This document shows, in pieces, positions 1 through 4,873 of a stretch of DNA of 28,334 nucleotides. The stretch is from positions 1-28,334 of the IMG/VR virus record IMGVR_UViG_3300032296_003089. One strand, 5' to 3'. The notes beneath the pieces are model-generated. The model saw only the letters and a program-made list of their open reading frames with translations, did no database searches and had not been told where the DNA came from. The position numbers and the translations under genes are program-made. Positions within the stretch are counted from its first letter, which is position 1. Each line of letters starts with the position of its first letter. This DNA comes from a virus.

Positions 1-192
1 ATGTCAGATGATAATGATGGATCATATGTTACCTTTTATAAGCCAGAATGTGATCACTATGATGACATGATTGATTATAGTCGATCACATCATGAAACAT
101 GTGTTTTGAATTGGGCGAGTGATGAAATTAAAGCCGATGCTGAAAAGATAGATGTGTTTGCTTTGGAACAGGTACTTAAATATAAAGCATAA
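1..192 (+). CDS. Small acidic hypothetical protein (possibly cut at window start)
   Basis: A 63-residue reading frame begins with ATG at the very first base, so this may be the true start or an internal methionine of a gene that extends upstream. The product is acidic, rich in Asp, Glu, His and Tyr (for example CDHYDDMIDY near residues 17-26), with no membrane segment and no motif I recognise. It ends in TAA and is followed at once by the first of a series of Bacteroidetes-type promoters. Small acidic proteins of this kind are common in phage early regions, where many are host-takeover or anti-defence factors, but nothing here shows such a role. Confidence 0.5.
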   Translation: MSDDNDGSYVTFYKPECDHYDDMIDYSRSHHETCVLNWASDEIKADAEKIDVFALEQVLKYKA

Positions 193-206
193 TGTTCACA
201 ATTATG

Positions 207-238
207 TTTGGCTCTGTAAATAATATTTCGTATATTCA
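207..238 (+). promoter_or_regulatory. Bacteroidetes-type promoter for the 36-aa membrane peptide
   Basis: TTTGGCT (TTTG at 207-210) is separated by exactly 20 nt from TATATTCA (231-238). This fits the known Bacteroidetes primary-sigma consensus (TTTG at -33, TAnnTTTG at -7). A GTTCACA heptamer lies 6 nt upstream of TTTG. An A-rich leader follows up to the ATG at 260. Confidence 0.75.
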
Positions 239-259
239 GGTATAATTAAAAATAATAAC

Positions 260-370
260 ATGTATCCAAATCAAAAACCCGCTCTCGCCGATTACATTTT
301 AATATTGGCTATTGTTTTCTTCTCAATATGTCTAGTACTTAAAGTCATAGTAACGGCATCGCAAATGTAG
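260..370 (+). CDS. 36-residue single-pass membrane peptide
   Basis: A short frame of 36 codons starts with ATG after an A-rich leader and ends in TAG. The first ten residues are polar (MYPNQKPALA). The rest is one continuous hydrophobic helix (ILILAIVFFSICLVLKVIV, about residues 14-32) with a short tail, so it should be an inner-membrane peptide. It has its own promoter 20-50 nt upstream and sits between two near-identical promoter cassettes, which argues that it is expressed. There is no homology signal I recognise. Small phage membrane peptides often act as holins, superinfection-exclusion or anti-defence factors; none can be assigned here. Confidence 0.6.
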   Translation: MYPNQKPALADYILILAIVFFSICLVLKVIVTASQM

Positions 371-393
371 TTTTTATATTGTTCACAACCCCA

Positions 394-425
394 TTTGGCT
401 ACCCAAGGGTTTGGTTGTATATTTA
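394..425 (+). promoter_or_regulatory. Bacteroidetes-type promoter for the 60-aa gene
   Basis: TTTGGCT (TTTG 394-397), 20-nt spacer, TATATTTA (418-425) followed by GG. As in the first promoter, GTTCACA (381-387) lies exactly 6 nt upstream of TTTG. An A-rich leader leads to the ATG at 451. Confidence 0.8.
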
Positions 426-450
426 GGCAATAATTAAAACACATAACAAT

Positions 451-633
451 ATGAGAGAAGATTTGATTAACAGAGTAATTGATTTGCAGATCAAGTGCAA
501 CAACATGATTGATGTTTATGGTGAGTGTGATGTTGAAACTGCTGATGAGGTGGTTAGATTAGCCGATAGCTTGACCTTTGATGAGTCAAGTGAAGTAATA
601 AAACGATACACCCAACGTTTGGCTTCCAGATAA
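451..633 (+). CDS. Small acidic helical hypothetical protein
   Basis: A 60-residue protein, predicted by eye to be mostly helical and acidic, with two cysteines (KCNNMIDVYGEC, residues 15-26). There is no membrane segment and no recognised domain. The ATG follows an A-rich leader about 25 nt after a strong host-type promoter, and there is no Shine-Dalgarno sequence. The promoter of the next gene starts inside the last codons of this one (TTTG at 618-621), so the two genes are separate transcription units that overlap slightly. Function unknown. Confidence 0.65.
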   Translation: MREDLINRVIDLQIKCNNMIDVYGECDVETADEVVRLADSLTFDESSEVIKRYTQRLASR

Positions 634-649
634 AGGGATGTTATATTTA
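618..649 (+). promoter_or_regulatory. Bacteroidetes-type promoter inside the 3' end of the preceding gene
   Basis: TTTGGCT (TTTG 618-621), 20-nt spacer, TATATTTA (642-649). The upstream box overlaps the last codons of the 60-aa gene. The A-rich leader AATAATTAAAAAACACAT follows, up to the ATG at 676. Confidence 0.75.
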
Positions 650-675
650 AATAATAATTAAAAAACACATATAAT

Positions 676-933
676 ATGAGATTAGAAAAAAACGCACCCC
701 AAAACCAACTTGAACGTGAAGTTGAAACAATTTTGATAGACAATGGATATGCAATTAGCAATATTGAATTCCGAGATGTGGTCTATAAAGACGAAACCCG
801 TTACCTGAGAGTTGGTTATTGGAACCATTTATCAGATAAAGCACTTGCCCAGTTAGGGGATCGTATTAAAGAAACCATTGACTCATATGATGATGATTGT
901 GGATGGCTCTATTATTATAAGTTGAATCATTAA
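676..933 (+). CDS. Hypothetical 85-aa protein
   Basis: An 85-residue soluble protein that begins with a basic/polar segment and a helix (QLEREVETILIDNGY), followed by alternating strand-like stretches (IEFRDVVYKDETRYLRVGYW) and a second helix, ending in an aromatic, acidic tail (DDDCGWLYYYKLNH). This suggests a compact alpha/beta fold. No catalytic motif is evident and I do not recognise the family. It has its own promoter and is followed after 22 nt by another small gene, probably on the same transcript. Confidence 0.65.
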   Translation: MRLEKNAPQNQLEREVETILIDNGYAISNIEFRDVVYKDETRYLRVGYWNHLSDKALAQLGDRIKETIDSYDDDCGWLYYYKLNH

Positions 934-955
934 TCAAAACCCAAAACATAAACAT

Positions 956-1120
956 ATGGATAAATTTACTGAAGCGGTTGATGCCGTTGGAATCGAAGTA
1001 GCAAATGCAGCAGTGGATGCTGTGGAACTAAGTGATGCGGATGGTGCTCATTCAATGTTTGAGGACATGGGAATGTTCGAACACGCACTGGCTGTGGAAA
1101 TAATTTATTTTAATGGTTAG
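956..1120 (+). CDS. Small acidic 54-aa hypothetical protein
   Basis: A frame of 54 codons starts with ATG 22 nt after the preceding stop and ends in TAG, directly before a perfect hairpin. The product is acidic and helical, rich in Ala, Val, Asp and Glu (EAVDAVGIEVANAAVDAVEL, residues 6-25), with five methionines. No promoter is visible in the gap, so it is probably co-transcribed with the gene at 676. Its composition is like that of small phage DNA-mimic or inhibitor proteins, but that is only a resemblance. Function unknown. Confidence 0.55.
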   Translation: MDKFTEAVDAVGIEVANAAVDAVELSDADGAHSMFEDMGMFEHALAVEIIYFNG

Positions 1121-1140
1121 GGATCCCAATAGTGGGATCC
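1121..1140 (+). terminator. Perfect 8-bp hairpin after the small-gene operon
   Basis: GGATCCCA and TGGGATCC form a perfect 8-bp stem around a 4-nt loop (ATAG), starting at the base after the stop codon of the 54-aa gene. There is no T-tract after it, so it is not a classical intrinsic terminator. It could protect an mRNA 3' end, or mark the border of the unusual region that follows. Confidence 0.5.
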
Positions 1141-1398
1141 TAGGAAGTATAATCTAGGGGTGCCGTACGGTATACGTGCGTATATATACGGTACTATGTA
1201 CTATATCTACCATGCGTGCCGCGGTCCATATAACGTGCCACCCGATAAAGGTGCGGAATATACCACAATTCAGCTCGTATACGATCTTTACGCACCGATT
1301 GTATATACGTATATACGCTCCATAGATATACCCTAATTTTCGAAATACCCCTTTGCACCACAAATAGCGAGATTCAAAATCTCTCTTTTATAAAATCC
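1141..1398 (+). other. Non-coding, palindrome-rich stretch upstream of the nuclease gene
   Basis: I see no credible gene in these about 260 bases. The stretch is visibly richer in G+C than its surroundings and full of self-complementary CGTATA/TATACG words: GCCGTACGGTATACGTGCG, GTATATATACGGTAC, CGTATACG, and GTATATACGTATATACG at 1301-1317. The 12-mer GTATATACGTAT recurs just after the nuclease gene (2061-2072). A 69-codon frame on the opposite strand is not convincing. The stretch could hold a replication or regulatory element, or be the flank of a mobile nuclease cassette. Confidence 0.5.
1301..1312. repeat. 12-bp repeat flanking the nuclease cassette, left copy
   Basis: GTATATACGTAT, continuing as GTATATACG, occurs here and exactly once more at 2061-2072, seven bases after the nuclease stop codon. 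The two copies therefore bracket the T5orf172-type gene. They are direct repeats, and each is internally palindromic around ATACGTAT. Confidence 0.5.
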
Positions 1399-1430
1399 TT
1401 TGGCATCGACGAAGTATATAAATATATTTG
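1399..1430 (+). promoter_or_regulatory. Promoter placed so that the transcript starts near the ATG at 1436
   Basis: TTTGGC (TTTG 1399-1402), exactly 20 nt, then TATATTTG (1423-1430), a perfect match to the Bacteroidetes -7 box. The upstream box overlaps the TTG at 1400 that would otherwise extend the downstream frame, so translation from that TTG is unlikely. The transcript should begin within a few bases of the ATG at 1436. Confidence 0.7.
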
Positions 1431-1435
1431 TATAT

Positions 1436-2053
1436 ATGTATAGAGATAAACTTACACTAAGTGAAGCACTTGAACTTGAGAATACAGGTGAAATAACGAT
1501 TGTTAGCACGTTGGATGATACTTCATACCACCCCCGCGCCTCCGAGTTTTACTCCAATTATATCGCATTAAAATCGAAGGCACGACATGTACAATCCGAT
1601 CGTATTTTTAAATATTTCCCAGCATTCTATTATATTGAGATCCCAGTACGTGTAGACGAAAACACAAAAGAGTGGTATTATCTCTACGGAATCAAAAACC
1701 TAGAAATTAAAAGCAAAACCAAAGACAACATTGAATATGTTTACGTTCTAATAAACCCAGGGTACCCAGATTTGGTTAAAATCGGTATGACAGAACGTGA
1801 TGTCTCCACACGTGCTAAATGGATTAATGGGGCAGGCGTATTAACAGAATGGTTACCTAAATTTGCTTTACCTGTGGTTAAGGGTTCTGCTTATAAAATT
1901 GAACAACAAATGCATAAGCTGTTTGCCGAATATAGAGTTGAATCCGATCAAGGACACGAGCGTGAATTCTTTAAATTAAATCCATTGACTGCATTTGATA
2001 AACTACGGGAAATTGGGGCGTTACACCAAGTAGGTGATCCAATTGTATATTAG
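1436..2053 (+). CDS. T5orf172/GIY-YIG-like nuclease-domain protein
   Basis: About 205 residues from this start. The C-terminal half carries a T5orf172 (MUG113-type) domain of the GIY-YIG nuclease superfamily: YVYVLINPGYPDLVKIGMT, with the paired strand 'YVYVL' and 'KIGMT' standing for the GIY and YIG motifs. It is followed by an Arg helix (STRAKWIN), an AYKIEQQMHKLFAEYRVES helix and the E-F-F-K-L ending typical of the family. The N-terminal about 90 residues are unassigned and may bind DNA. A TTG start at 1400 would add 12 residues, but it lies inside the promoter, so I chose the ATG. Codons are richer in G and C (CCCCCGCGCCTCCGAG in mid-gene) than in neighbouring genes, which fits a transferred or mobile nuclease cassette. 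Nuclease activity is inferred from the family. Confidence 0.75.
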   Translation: MYRDKLTLSEALELENTGEITIVSTLDDTSYHPRASEFYSNYIALKSKARHVQSDRIFKYFPAFYYIEIPVRVDENTKEWYYLYGIKNLEIKSKTKDNIEYVYVLINPGYPDLVKIGMTERDVSTRAKWINGAGVLTEWLPKFALPVVKGSAYKIEQQMHKLFAEYRVESDQGHEREFFKLNPLTAFDKLREIGALHQVGDPIVY

Positions 2054-2060
2054 TATATTC

Positions 2061-2072
2061 GTATATACGTAT
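2061..2072. repeat. 12-bp repeat flanking the nuclease cassette, right copy
   Basis: GTATATACGTAT, identical to 1301-1312, lies 7 nt after the nuclease stop codon and just before a terminator-like hairpin. Confidence 0.5.
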
Positions 2073-2087
2073 TAAAGTGTATGGGTG

Positions 2088-2114
2088 AAGGGTCCGCATG
2101 TGGGGGCCTTTTTA
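2088..2114 (+). terminator. Probable intrinsic terminator of the nuclease gene
   Basis: AAGGGTCC, loop GCATGTG, GGGGCCTT, then a short T run (TTTTT). The stem contains one mismatch or bulge but is closed by AAGG/CCTT. Position after the gene and the T-tract support termination. Confidence 0.6.
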
Positions 2115-2124
2115 CTTTCTCCAC

Positions 2125-2132
2125 ATATTTAT
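2125..2132 (+). promoter_or_regulatory. ATATTTAT motif upstream of the 99-aa gene
   Basis: ATATTTAT lies 24 nt before the ATG at 2157, with no TTTGGCT box at the expected distance. It belongs to the recurrent (A/T)ATATTTATAA motif found before many genes of this window (see 5505, 11282, 13999, 20294, 21361 and 26968). Confidence 0.4.
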
Positions 2133-2156
2133 GTTAAATAATCTATTAATAATAAA

Positions 2157-2456
2157 ATGAAAGCAACAGAACTTAAAAAATTAATTCGTGAAGAAATTCA
2201 TAGAGTATTAAATGAAGGATTAACTTTTGAAGAATTAGCAACAAAGTTAGAACAAATACCATTTGATGGGGATGATTTTACTTTTTCACAAGATGATGAT
2301 ATCATATATGTGGAAGTTTTGAGTGGAGGAAATAAAAAAGCAGTTTTACTAGCTATCCAAGCAATTCTAAAAGAAAACCCAGCATATAAAATAGACCCAG
2401 AGAGTAAAGAGAAAACTCCAGATGGTAGTGTACAATTTAGTATTATCAAAAAGTAG
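2157..2456 (+). CDS. Hypothetical protein with N-terminal amphipathic targeting-type helix
   Basis: A 99-residue protein. Residues 1-20 form a charged amphipathic helix (MKATELKKLIREEIHRVLNE) followed by Gly21, so that L-N-E|G matches the (L/I)-x-E cleavage site of T4-type prohead proteases. Related leader helices begin the genes at 11295 and 27817 and, less clearly, 27023. Residues 22-99 look like a small alpha/beta domain (helix EELATKLEQI, strands FTFSQDDDIIYVEVLSG, helix KKAVLLAIQAILKE, final strand SVQFSIIKK). No enzyme motif is seen. The inference is a minor protein packaged in the capsid and processed during assembly. The 3' end is followed by a compact, structured terminator region. 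Confidence 0.7.
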   Translation: MKATELKKLIREEIHRVLNEGLTFEELATKLEQIPFDGDDFTFSQDDDIIYVEVLSGGNKKAVLLAIQAILKENPAYKIDPESKEKTPDGSVQFSIIKK

Positions 2457-2472
2457 ATAAAAAATTAAAGAA

Positions 2473-2504
2473 AACGGACTTAGGACCGTTGTAGTTTAGG
2501 CTAC
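2473..2504 (+). ncRNA. Two small hairpins before the terminator: structured 3' UTR or small RNA
   Basis: AACGG (2473-2477) pairs with CCGTT (2486-2490), and directly afterwards GTAG (2491-2494) pairs with CTAC (2501-2504). The strong terminator hairpin at 2511 follows. Three consecutive stem-loops ending in a T-tract within about 75 nt are consistent with a stable 3' UTR or a small regulatory RNA. There is no open frame here. Confidence 0.35.
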
Positions 2505-2510
2505 TTAAGG

Positions 2511-2546
2511 CCCCGATGAATTCGCTACTCATCGGGGTTCTTTTTT
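2511..2546 (+). terminator. Strong intrinsic terminator
   Basis: CCCCGATGA (2511-2519) pairs perfectly with TCATCGGGG (2529-2537) around a 9-nt loop and is followed by TTCTTTTTT. This is the clearest terminator of the front region. It separates the 99-aa gene from the next promoter-driven unit. Confidence 0.9.
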
Positions 2547-2605
2547 ATTTTATATGGTTAATTTTCAACGCTCTAACATTTTCCTGCACCTTCTCTGCGC
2601 CCTTA

Positions 2606-2637
2606 TTTGGCTCCCCAGGAAATCGGTCGTATATTTA
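2606..2637 (+). promoter_or_regulatory. Bacteroidetes-type promoter for the small membrane protein / AT-hook unit
   Basis: TTTGGCTCCCCAGG (TTTG 2606-2609), 20-nt spacer, TATATTTA (2630-2637) followed by GG. The box with its CCCCAGG extension is repeated exactly at 3162. An A-rich leader runs up to the ATG at 2662. Confidence 0.85.
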
Positions 2638-2661
2638 GGTATAAATTAAAAATAACGGGCC

Positions 2662-2826
2662 ATGGTAACAACAGCAGCATTTATTTGGATGGCATATTGC
2701 GCAGTATCACATGTACGCATTGATGCCAAAAAGAAAGGTGAAGATTTGTCATTCAAGTCTCAAGGTATTTGGTATGTTATTCAAGTGTTGTTTTACTGGG
2801 TTCTAACAGCAGCGTTCATTATTTAA
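2662..2826 (+). CDS. 54-aa small membrane protein
   Basis: A frame of 54 codons begins with ATG after an A-rich leader and ends in TAA. It has two hydrophobic stretches (TAAFIWMAYCAVSHV, residues 4-18, and GIWYVIQVLFYWVLTAAFII, 35-54) separated by a charged loop (RIDAKKKGEDLSFKS). This suggests a two-pass or hairpin inner-membrane protein with the loop in the cytoplasm. It is driven by a clear promoter and followed after 22 nt by the AT-hook gene. It resembles small phage membrane proteins of unknown role, and no specific family is recognised. Confidence 0.65.
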   Translation: MVTTAAFIWMAYCAVSHVRIDAKKKGEDLSFKSQGIWYVIQVLFYWVLTAAFII

Positions 2827-2848
2827 TAATTAAACACAAATAAAGGTT

Positions 2849-3154
2849 ATGGAACAAAAACGTCGTGGTCGCCCACCTGGGCCTAAAAAAGAAATCAAAA
2901 TGGAATTGAACACAACTACTACTACTGAACCAAAGAAACGTGGTAGAAAAGCAGTAGAAAAACCTACAATTGTATTCCCTGAAAATCCTGTTGAAGGTGA
3001 AGTTGAGGGTACAACAGTAGAAAAACTGAAGTTCATGGCTGTCCAAGTAAAACAAATGGATAAGCAACTGGACATGGAGCCGTATCGAATGGATCTTCGA
3101 ATGAAGAAACATGACGCAATTCAAAGAATGTGCCACTTGATAGGAGACTTGTAA
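2849..3154 (+). CDS. Small AT-hook DNA-binding protein
   Basis: A 101-residue basic protein. Residues 4-14 read KRRGRPPGPKK, a textbook AT-hook (core RGRP flanked by basic residues and prolines) that binds the minor groove of AT-rich DNA. A second, degenerate basic patch (KKRGRKAVEKP, about residues 28-38) may be another contact. A Thr run links the two. The C-terminal half (residues 50-101) is helical and amphipathic (VEKLKFMAVQVKQMDKQLDM) and may dimerise. AT-hooks are mainly known from eukaryotic HMGA proteins but also occur in bacterial and phage proteins. In an AT-rich phage this could be a genome-compacting or transcription-modulating protein. It is co-transcribed with the membrane protein upstream. 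Confidence 0.7.
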   Translation: MEQKRRGRPPGPKKEIKMELNTTTTTEPKKRGRKAVEKPTIVFPENPVEGEVEGTTVEKLKFMAVQVKQMDKQLDMEPYRMDLRMKKHDAIQRMCHLIGDL

Positions 3155-3161
3155 CAGGAAA

Positions 3162-3193
3162 TTTGGCTCCCCAGGAGCTTTGACGTATATTTA
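3162..3193 (+). promoter_or_regulatory. Bacteroidetes-type promoter for the DUF932 gene
   Basis: TTTGGCTCCCCAGGAG (TTTG 3162-3165), 20-nt spacer, TATATTTA (3186-3193), continuing as TAG. It is followed by an A-rich leader of about 35 nt. The -7 region also matches the TATATTTATA motif seen before structural genes. Confidence 0.85.
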
Positions 3194-3230
3194 TAGTATA
3201 AGATTAAATAATTAAATAAAAATAAAAGTT

Positions 3231-4031
3231 ATGTTAAACATTCAAAACAACACATTCCTGACAGAGTCAGAAATCAAAGCAAAAGCAAGTTCAATCTTCA
3301 CAGCTAAAGGTGCTCCAGGTACTAGTGAAAAATATGCTCACATTTCAACCGATCAAATTGTCAAAGACATGGCTAAATTGGGTTGGGGAGTAGTTGATGC
3401 TAAACAAGTACGTGCCCGTAAAGATGAGGGTTATCAAAAACACCTAGTTGTGTTCCGCAACAATGATATTGTTATCAATGGAGAAGATGGTGATCATGCT
3501 TACCCACAGATTCTACTAACTAATAGCCATGACGGTAAAAACGCATTTACTTTCACAGCTGGTTTGTTCCGTATGGTGTGTGAGAATGGTTTGGTTATTT
3601 GTTCTAAGGAGTTTGAAAATCTTAAGATTCGTCACTACGGATATGATTTTGAAGAATTGCAAAAAGTTATTGGTACAATAGTTGAAAAACTTCCACTAAC
3701 CGTTGAATCAATGAATAAGTTTAAGAAAAAGAAACTCCGTAAAACACAAATCGAAGAATTTGCTAAGAAAGCAGCTGCAATCCGATTCGGGGTAGAACAA
3801 CTTCAAAACATTACTATTGATTATAACAAGTTGATTGAACCAACTCGTGAAGAAGACAAAGGTAATGACTTGTGGAGTGTATTTAATGTGGTTCAAGAAA
3901 AACTAGTACACGGTATGTTTGAATACACAGCAGGTACTAAGTTGCGTAAAGCAAGAAAAATTAAGAACTTTAAACAAGACCTTGATTTGAATGCTAAGCT
4001 ATATGAACTTGCAGTTGAATATGCAGCTTAA
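3231..4031 (+). CDS. DUF932 family phage protein
   Basis: A 266-residue protein with the layout of DUF932/phage-plasmid-like (TIGR03299-type) proteins: an N-terminal region with YAHISTDQIVKDMAKLGW, a central strand-rich part with LVVFRNNDI and the characteristic FTFTAGLFRMVCENGLVIC (about residues 105-123), and a helical C-terminus with a stretch corresponding to W-S-V-F-N-V-V-Q-E-K. Family members are widespread in phages and plasmids; their function is not firmly established. It has its own strong promoter and a long A-rich leader, so it is probably made early and in quantity. The small downstream gene overlaps its last 11 bases. Confidence 0.8.
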   Translation: MLNIQNNTFLTESEIKAKASSIFTAKGAPGTSEKYAHISTDQIVKDMAKLGWGVVDAKQVRARKDEGYQKHLVVFRNNDIVINGEDGDHAYPQILLTNSHDGKNAFTFTAGLFRMVCENGLVICSKEFENLKIRHYGYDFEELQKVIGTIVEKLPLTVESMNKFKKKKLRKTQIEEFAKKAAAIRFGVEQLQNITIDYNKLIEPTREEDKGNDLWSVFNVVQEKLVHGMFEYTAGTKLRKARKIKNFKQDLDLNAKLYELAVEYAA

Positions 4032-4212
4032 TAATAAACAAGAATTACATCAGCTGATAAGTAAAGAGCTGAATCTAGAACCAGCTACTACCCACATAGA
4101 TGAATTGTGGGTAGTAGTTACTAGAACATTACATAAAGGAATCAACGTTTCTAAAGAGAATCTTGTTGAGTATTATTTGACATGTTGTAGGTATGACAAT
4201 CTAAAAGATTGA
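4021..4212 (+). CDS. Small hypothetical protein overlapping the DUF932 gene
   Basis: About 63 residues from the ATG that overlaps the end of DUF932 by 11 nt. An earlier in-frame ATG at 3991 would force a longer overlap and add ten residues encoded in the other gene, so I prefer this one. The product is helical (NNKQELHQLISKELNLE; THIDELWVVVTRTLHKG) and looks like a small DNA- or protein-binding domain, but no family is recognised. The frame ends one base before the first tRNA, so the tRNAs are probably on the same transcript as DUF932. Confidence 0.6.
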   Translation: MQLNNKQELHQLISKELNLEPATTHIDELWVVVTRTLHKGINVSKENLVEYYLTCCRYDNLKD

Positions 4213-4213
4213 T

Positions 4214-4337
4214 GGTCAAGTGGCGGAATTGGTAAGACGCGACAGATAGTTATAGTACTGTGGGTAAAAAAGAGAATGTGTACACATCTTGGTCCCTATA
4301 GTGGCAGCCTATGTAGGTTCGAATCCTACCTTGACTA
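4214..4337 (+). tRNA. Atypical class II (Leu-like) tRNA, anticodon unclear
   Basis: The ends are clearly a tRNA: acceptor GGTCAAG pairs with CTTGACT (one G-U), the D-arm TGGCGGAATTGGTAAGACGC is of Leu type, and the T-arm GTAGG-TTCGAAT-CCTAC is perfect. The middle is abnormal. The whole is about 124 nt instead of 85-95, the expected anticodon arm (ACAGATAGTTATAGTACTGT) pairs only with a bulge, and a further long hairpin (GGG...ATGTGTACACAT...CCC) and an ATAG...CTAT stem lie before the T-arm. If the bulged stem is real, the loop GTTATAG would carry UAU, which is odd for a Leu-type body. It may be a degenerate tRNA, one with an insertion, or a tRNA-like element. Confidence 0.6.
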
Positions 4338-4342
4338 CAAAT

Positions 4343-4416
4343 GCCCTCATAGCTCAGTTGGATAGAGCAACAGATTTCTAATCTGTCGGTCTCAGGTTCG
4401 AATCCTGATGAGGGTA
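4343..4416 (+). tRNA. tRNA-Arg (TCT)
   Basis: Complete cloverleaf: acceptor GCCCTCA/TGAGGGT (first pair G-U), D-arm AGCTCAGTTGGATAGAGC, anticodon stem ACAGA/TCTGT with loop TTTCTAA giving anticodon TCT (reads AGA), T-arm with GTTCGAATC. CCA is not encoded. AGA is the favoured arginine codon of the AT-rich structural genes here, so the tRNA plausibly supplements the host. Confidence 0.95.
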
Positions 4417-4420
4417 CTCG

Positions 4421-4442
4421 GTTTATAATATTTATTATAAAC
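4421..4442. repeat. 10-bp perfect inverted repeat
   Basis: GTTTATAATA and TATTATAAAC are perfect complements separated by TT. The pair lies between tRNA-Arg and the ATG at 4451 and contains an AATATTTAT motif at its centre. It could be an operator over a promoter for the secreted protein, or a processing site. Confidence 0.5.
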
Positions 4443-4450
4443 ACACCATA

Positions 4451-4840
4451 ATGAAAATATTAACTGTGCTTCTAGCACTACTAATAAAGGTTTCATTATA
4501 CTCTCAATACGTCCCCATAAACAAAAGATTTGATCAAGAAGAATATAGACTATTCATTCCAGGCCATAGTCATATAGTTATCGATTCACTTTATAGAACA
4601 GATCAACTCTATAAGATTAAACTAATAGAGGAAGAAGACGTCTATATTATCCAAAATAATGCTTTAAAGTTTGTTTGTGATCTTAAAGCAGGGGTGGTTG
4701 AGGTTTATTTTGATGGAAAATTTGATAGTAAATATGCTATTAAATTTTGGGATAGCTATAATTTCTTTGTAATTAGAATACCATTAGCTCGTACCTCATA
4801 CCATTTCTTTAGAGTCTACTCCCCAGATAAAGTTTGGTAA
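4451..4840 (+). CDS. Small secreted (periplasmic) protein of unknown function
   Basis: A 129-residue protein. Residues 1-19 are a Sec signal peptide: MK, hydrophobic core ILTVLLALLIKVSL, then YSQ, with cleavage likely after Gln19. The ...SQ ending is typical of Bacteroidetes exported proteins. There is no lipobox cysteine. The mature part (about 110 residues) is strand-rich with many aromatics (HSHIVIDSLYRTDQLYKIKL, VEVYFDGKF, YNFFVIRIPL) and resembles small beta-sheet domains, but I recognise no family. It is inserted between tRNA genes and carries its own AT-rich upstream element. Exported phage proteins of this size can act in superinfection exclusion or lysis; this is an inference from location only. 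Confidence 0.7.
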   Translation: MKILTVLLALLIKVSLYSQYVPINKRFDQEEYRLFIPGHSHIVIDSLYRTDQLYKIKLIEEEDVYIIQNNALKFVCDLKAGVVEVYFDGKFDSKYAIKFWDSYNFFVIRIPLARTSYHFFRVYSPDKVW

Positions 4841-4873
4841 TTTAAAATTTATTTATTATATTGTTCTATATTA

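Noticed and set aside
1154-1363. A 69-codon frame on the minus strand in the non-coding stretch
   Set aside because: It is the only minus-strand candidate in a gap, but its peptide looks random (many Tyr/Ile/Arg from GTATATACG words) and no minus-strand promoter or start context is visible.
2819-3136. Long minus-strand frames opposite the AT-hook gene
   Set aside because: They are mirror products of a repetitive basic/Thr-rich gene on the + strand that has a clear promoter; their Phe/Ser-rich peptides have no domain features.
3991-4020. Earlier ATG for the small gene after DUF932
   Set aside because: It would lie inside DUF932 coding sequence; the ATG at 4021 with an 11-nt overlap is more economical.
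4250-4444. Minus-strand frame over the tRNA genes
   Set aside because: Its peptide (SSGFEPETDRLEICCSI) is the well-known false translation of antisense tRNA.
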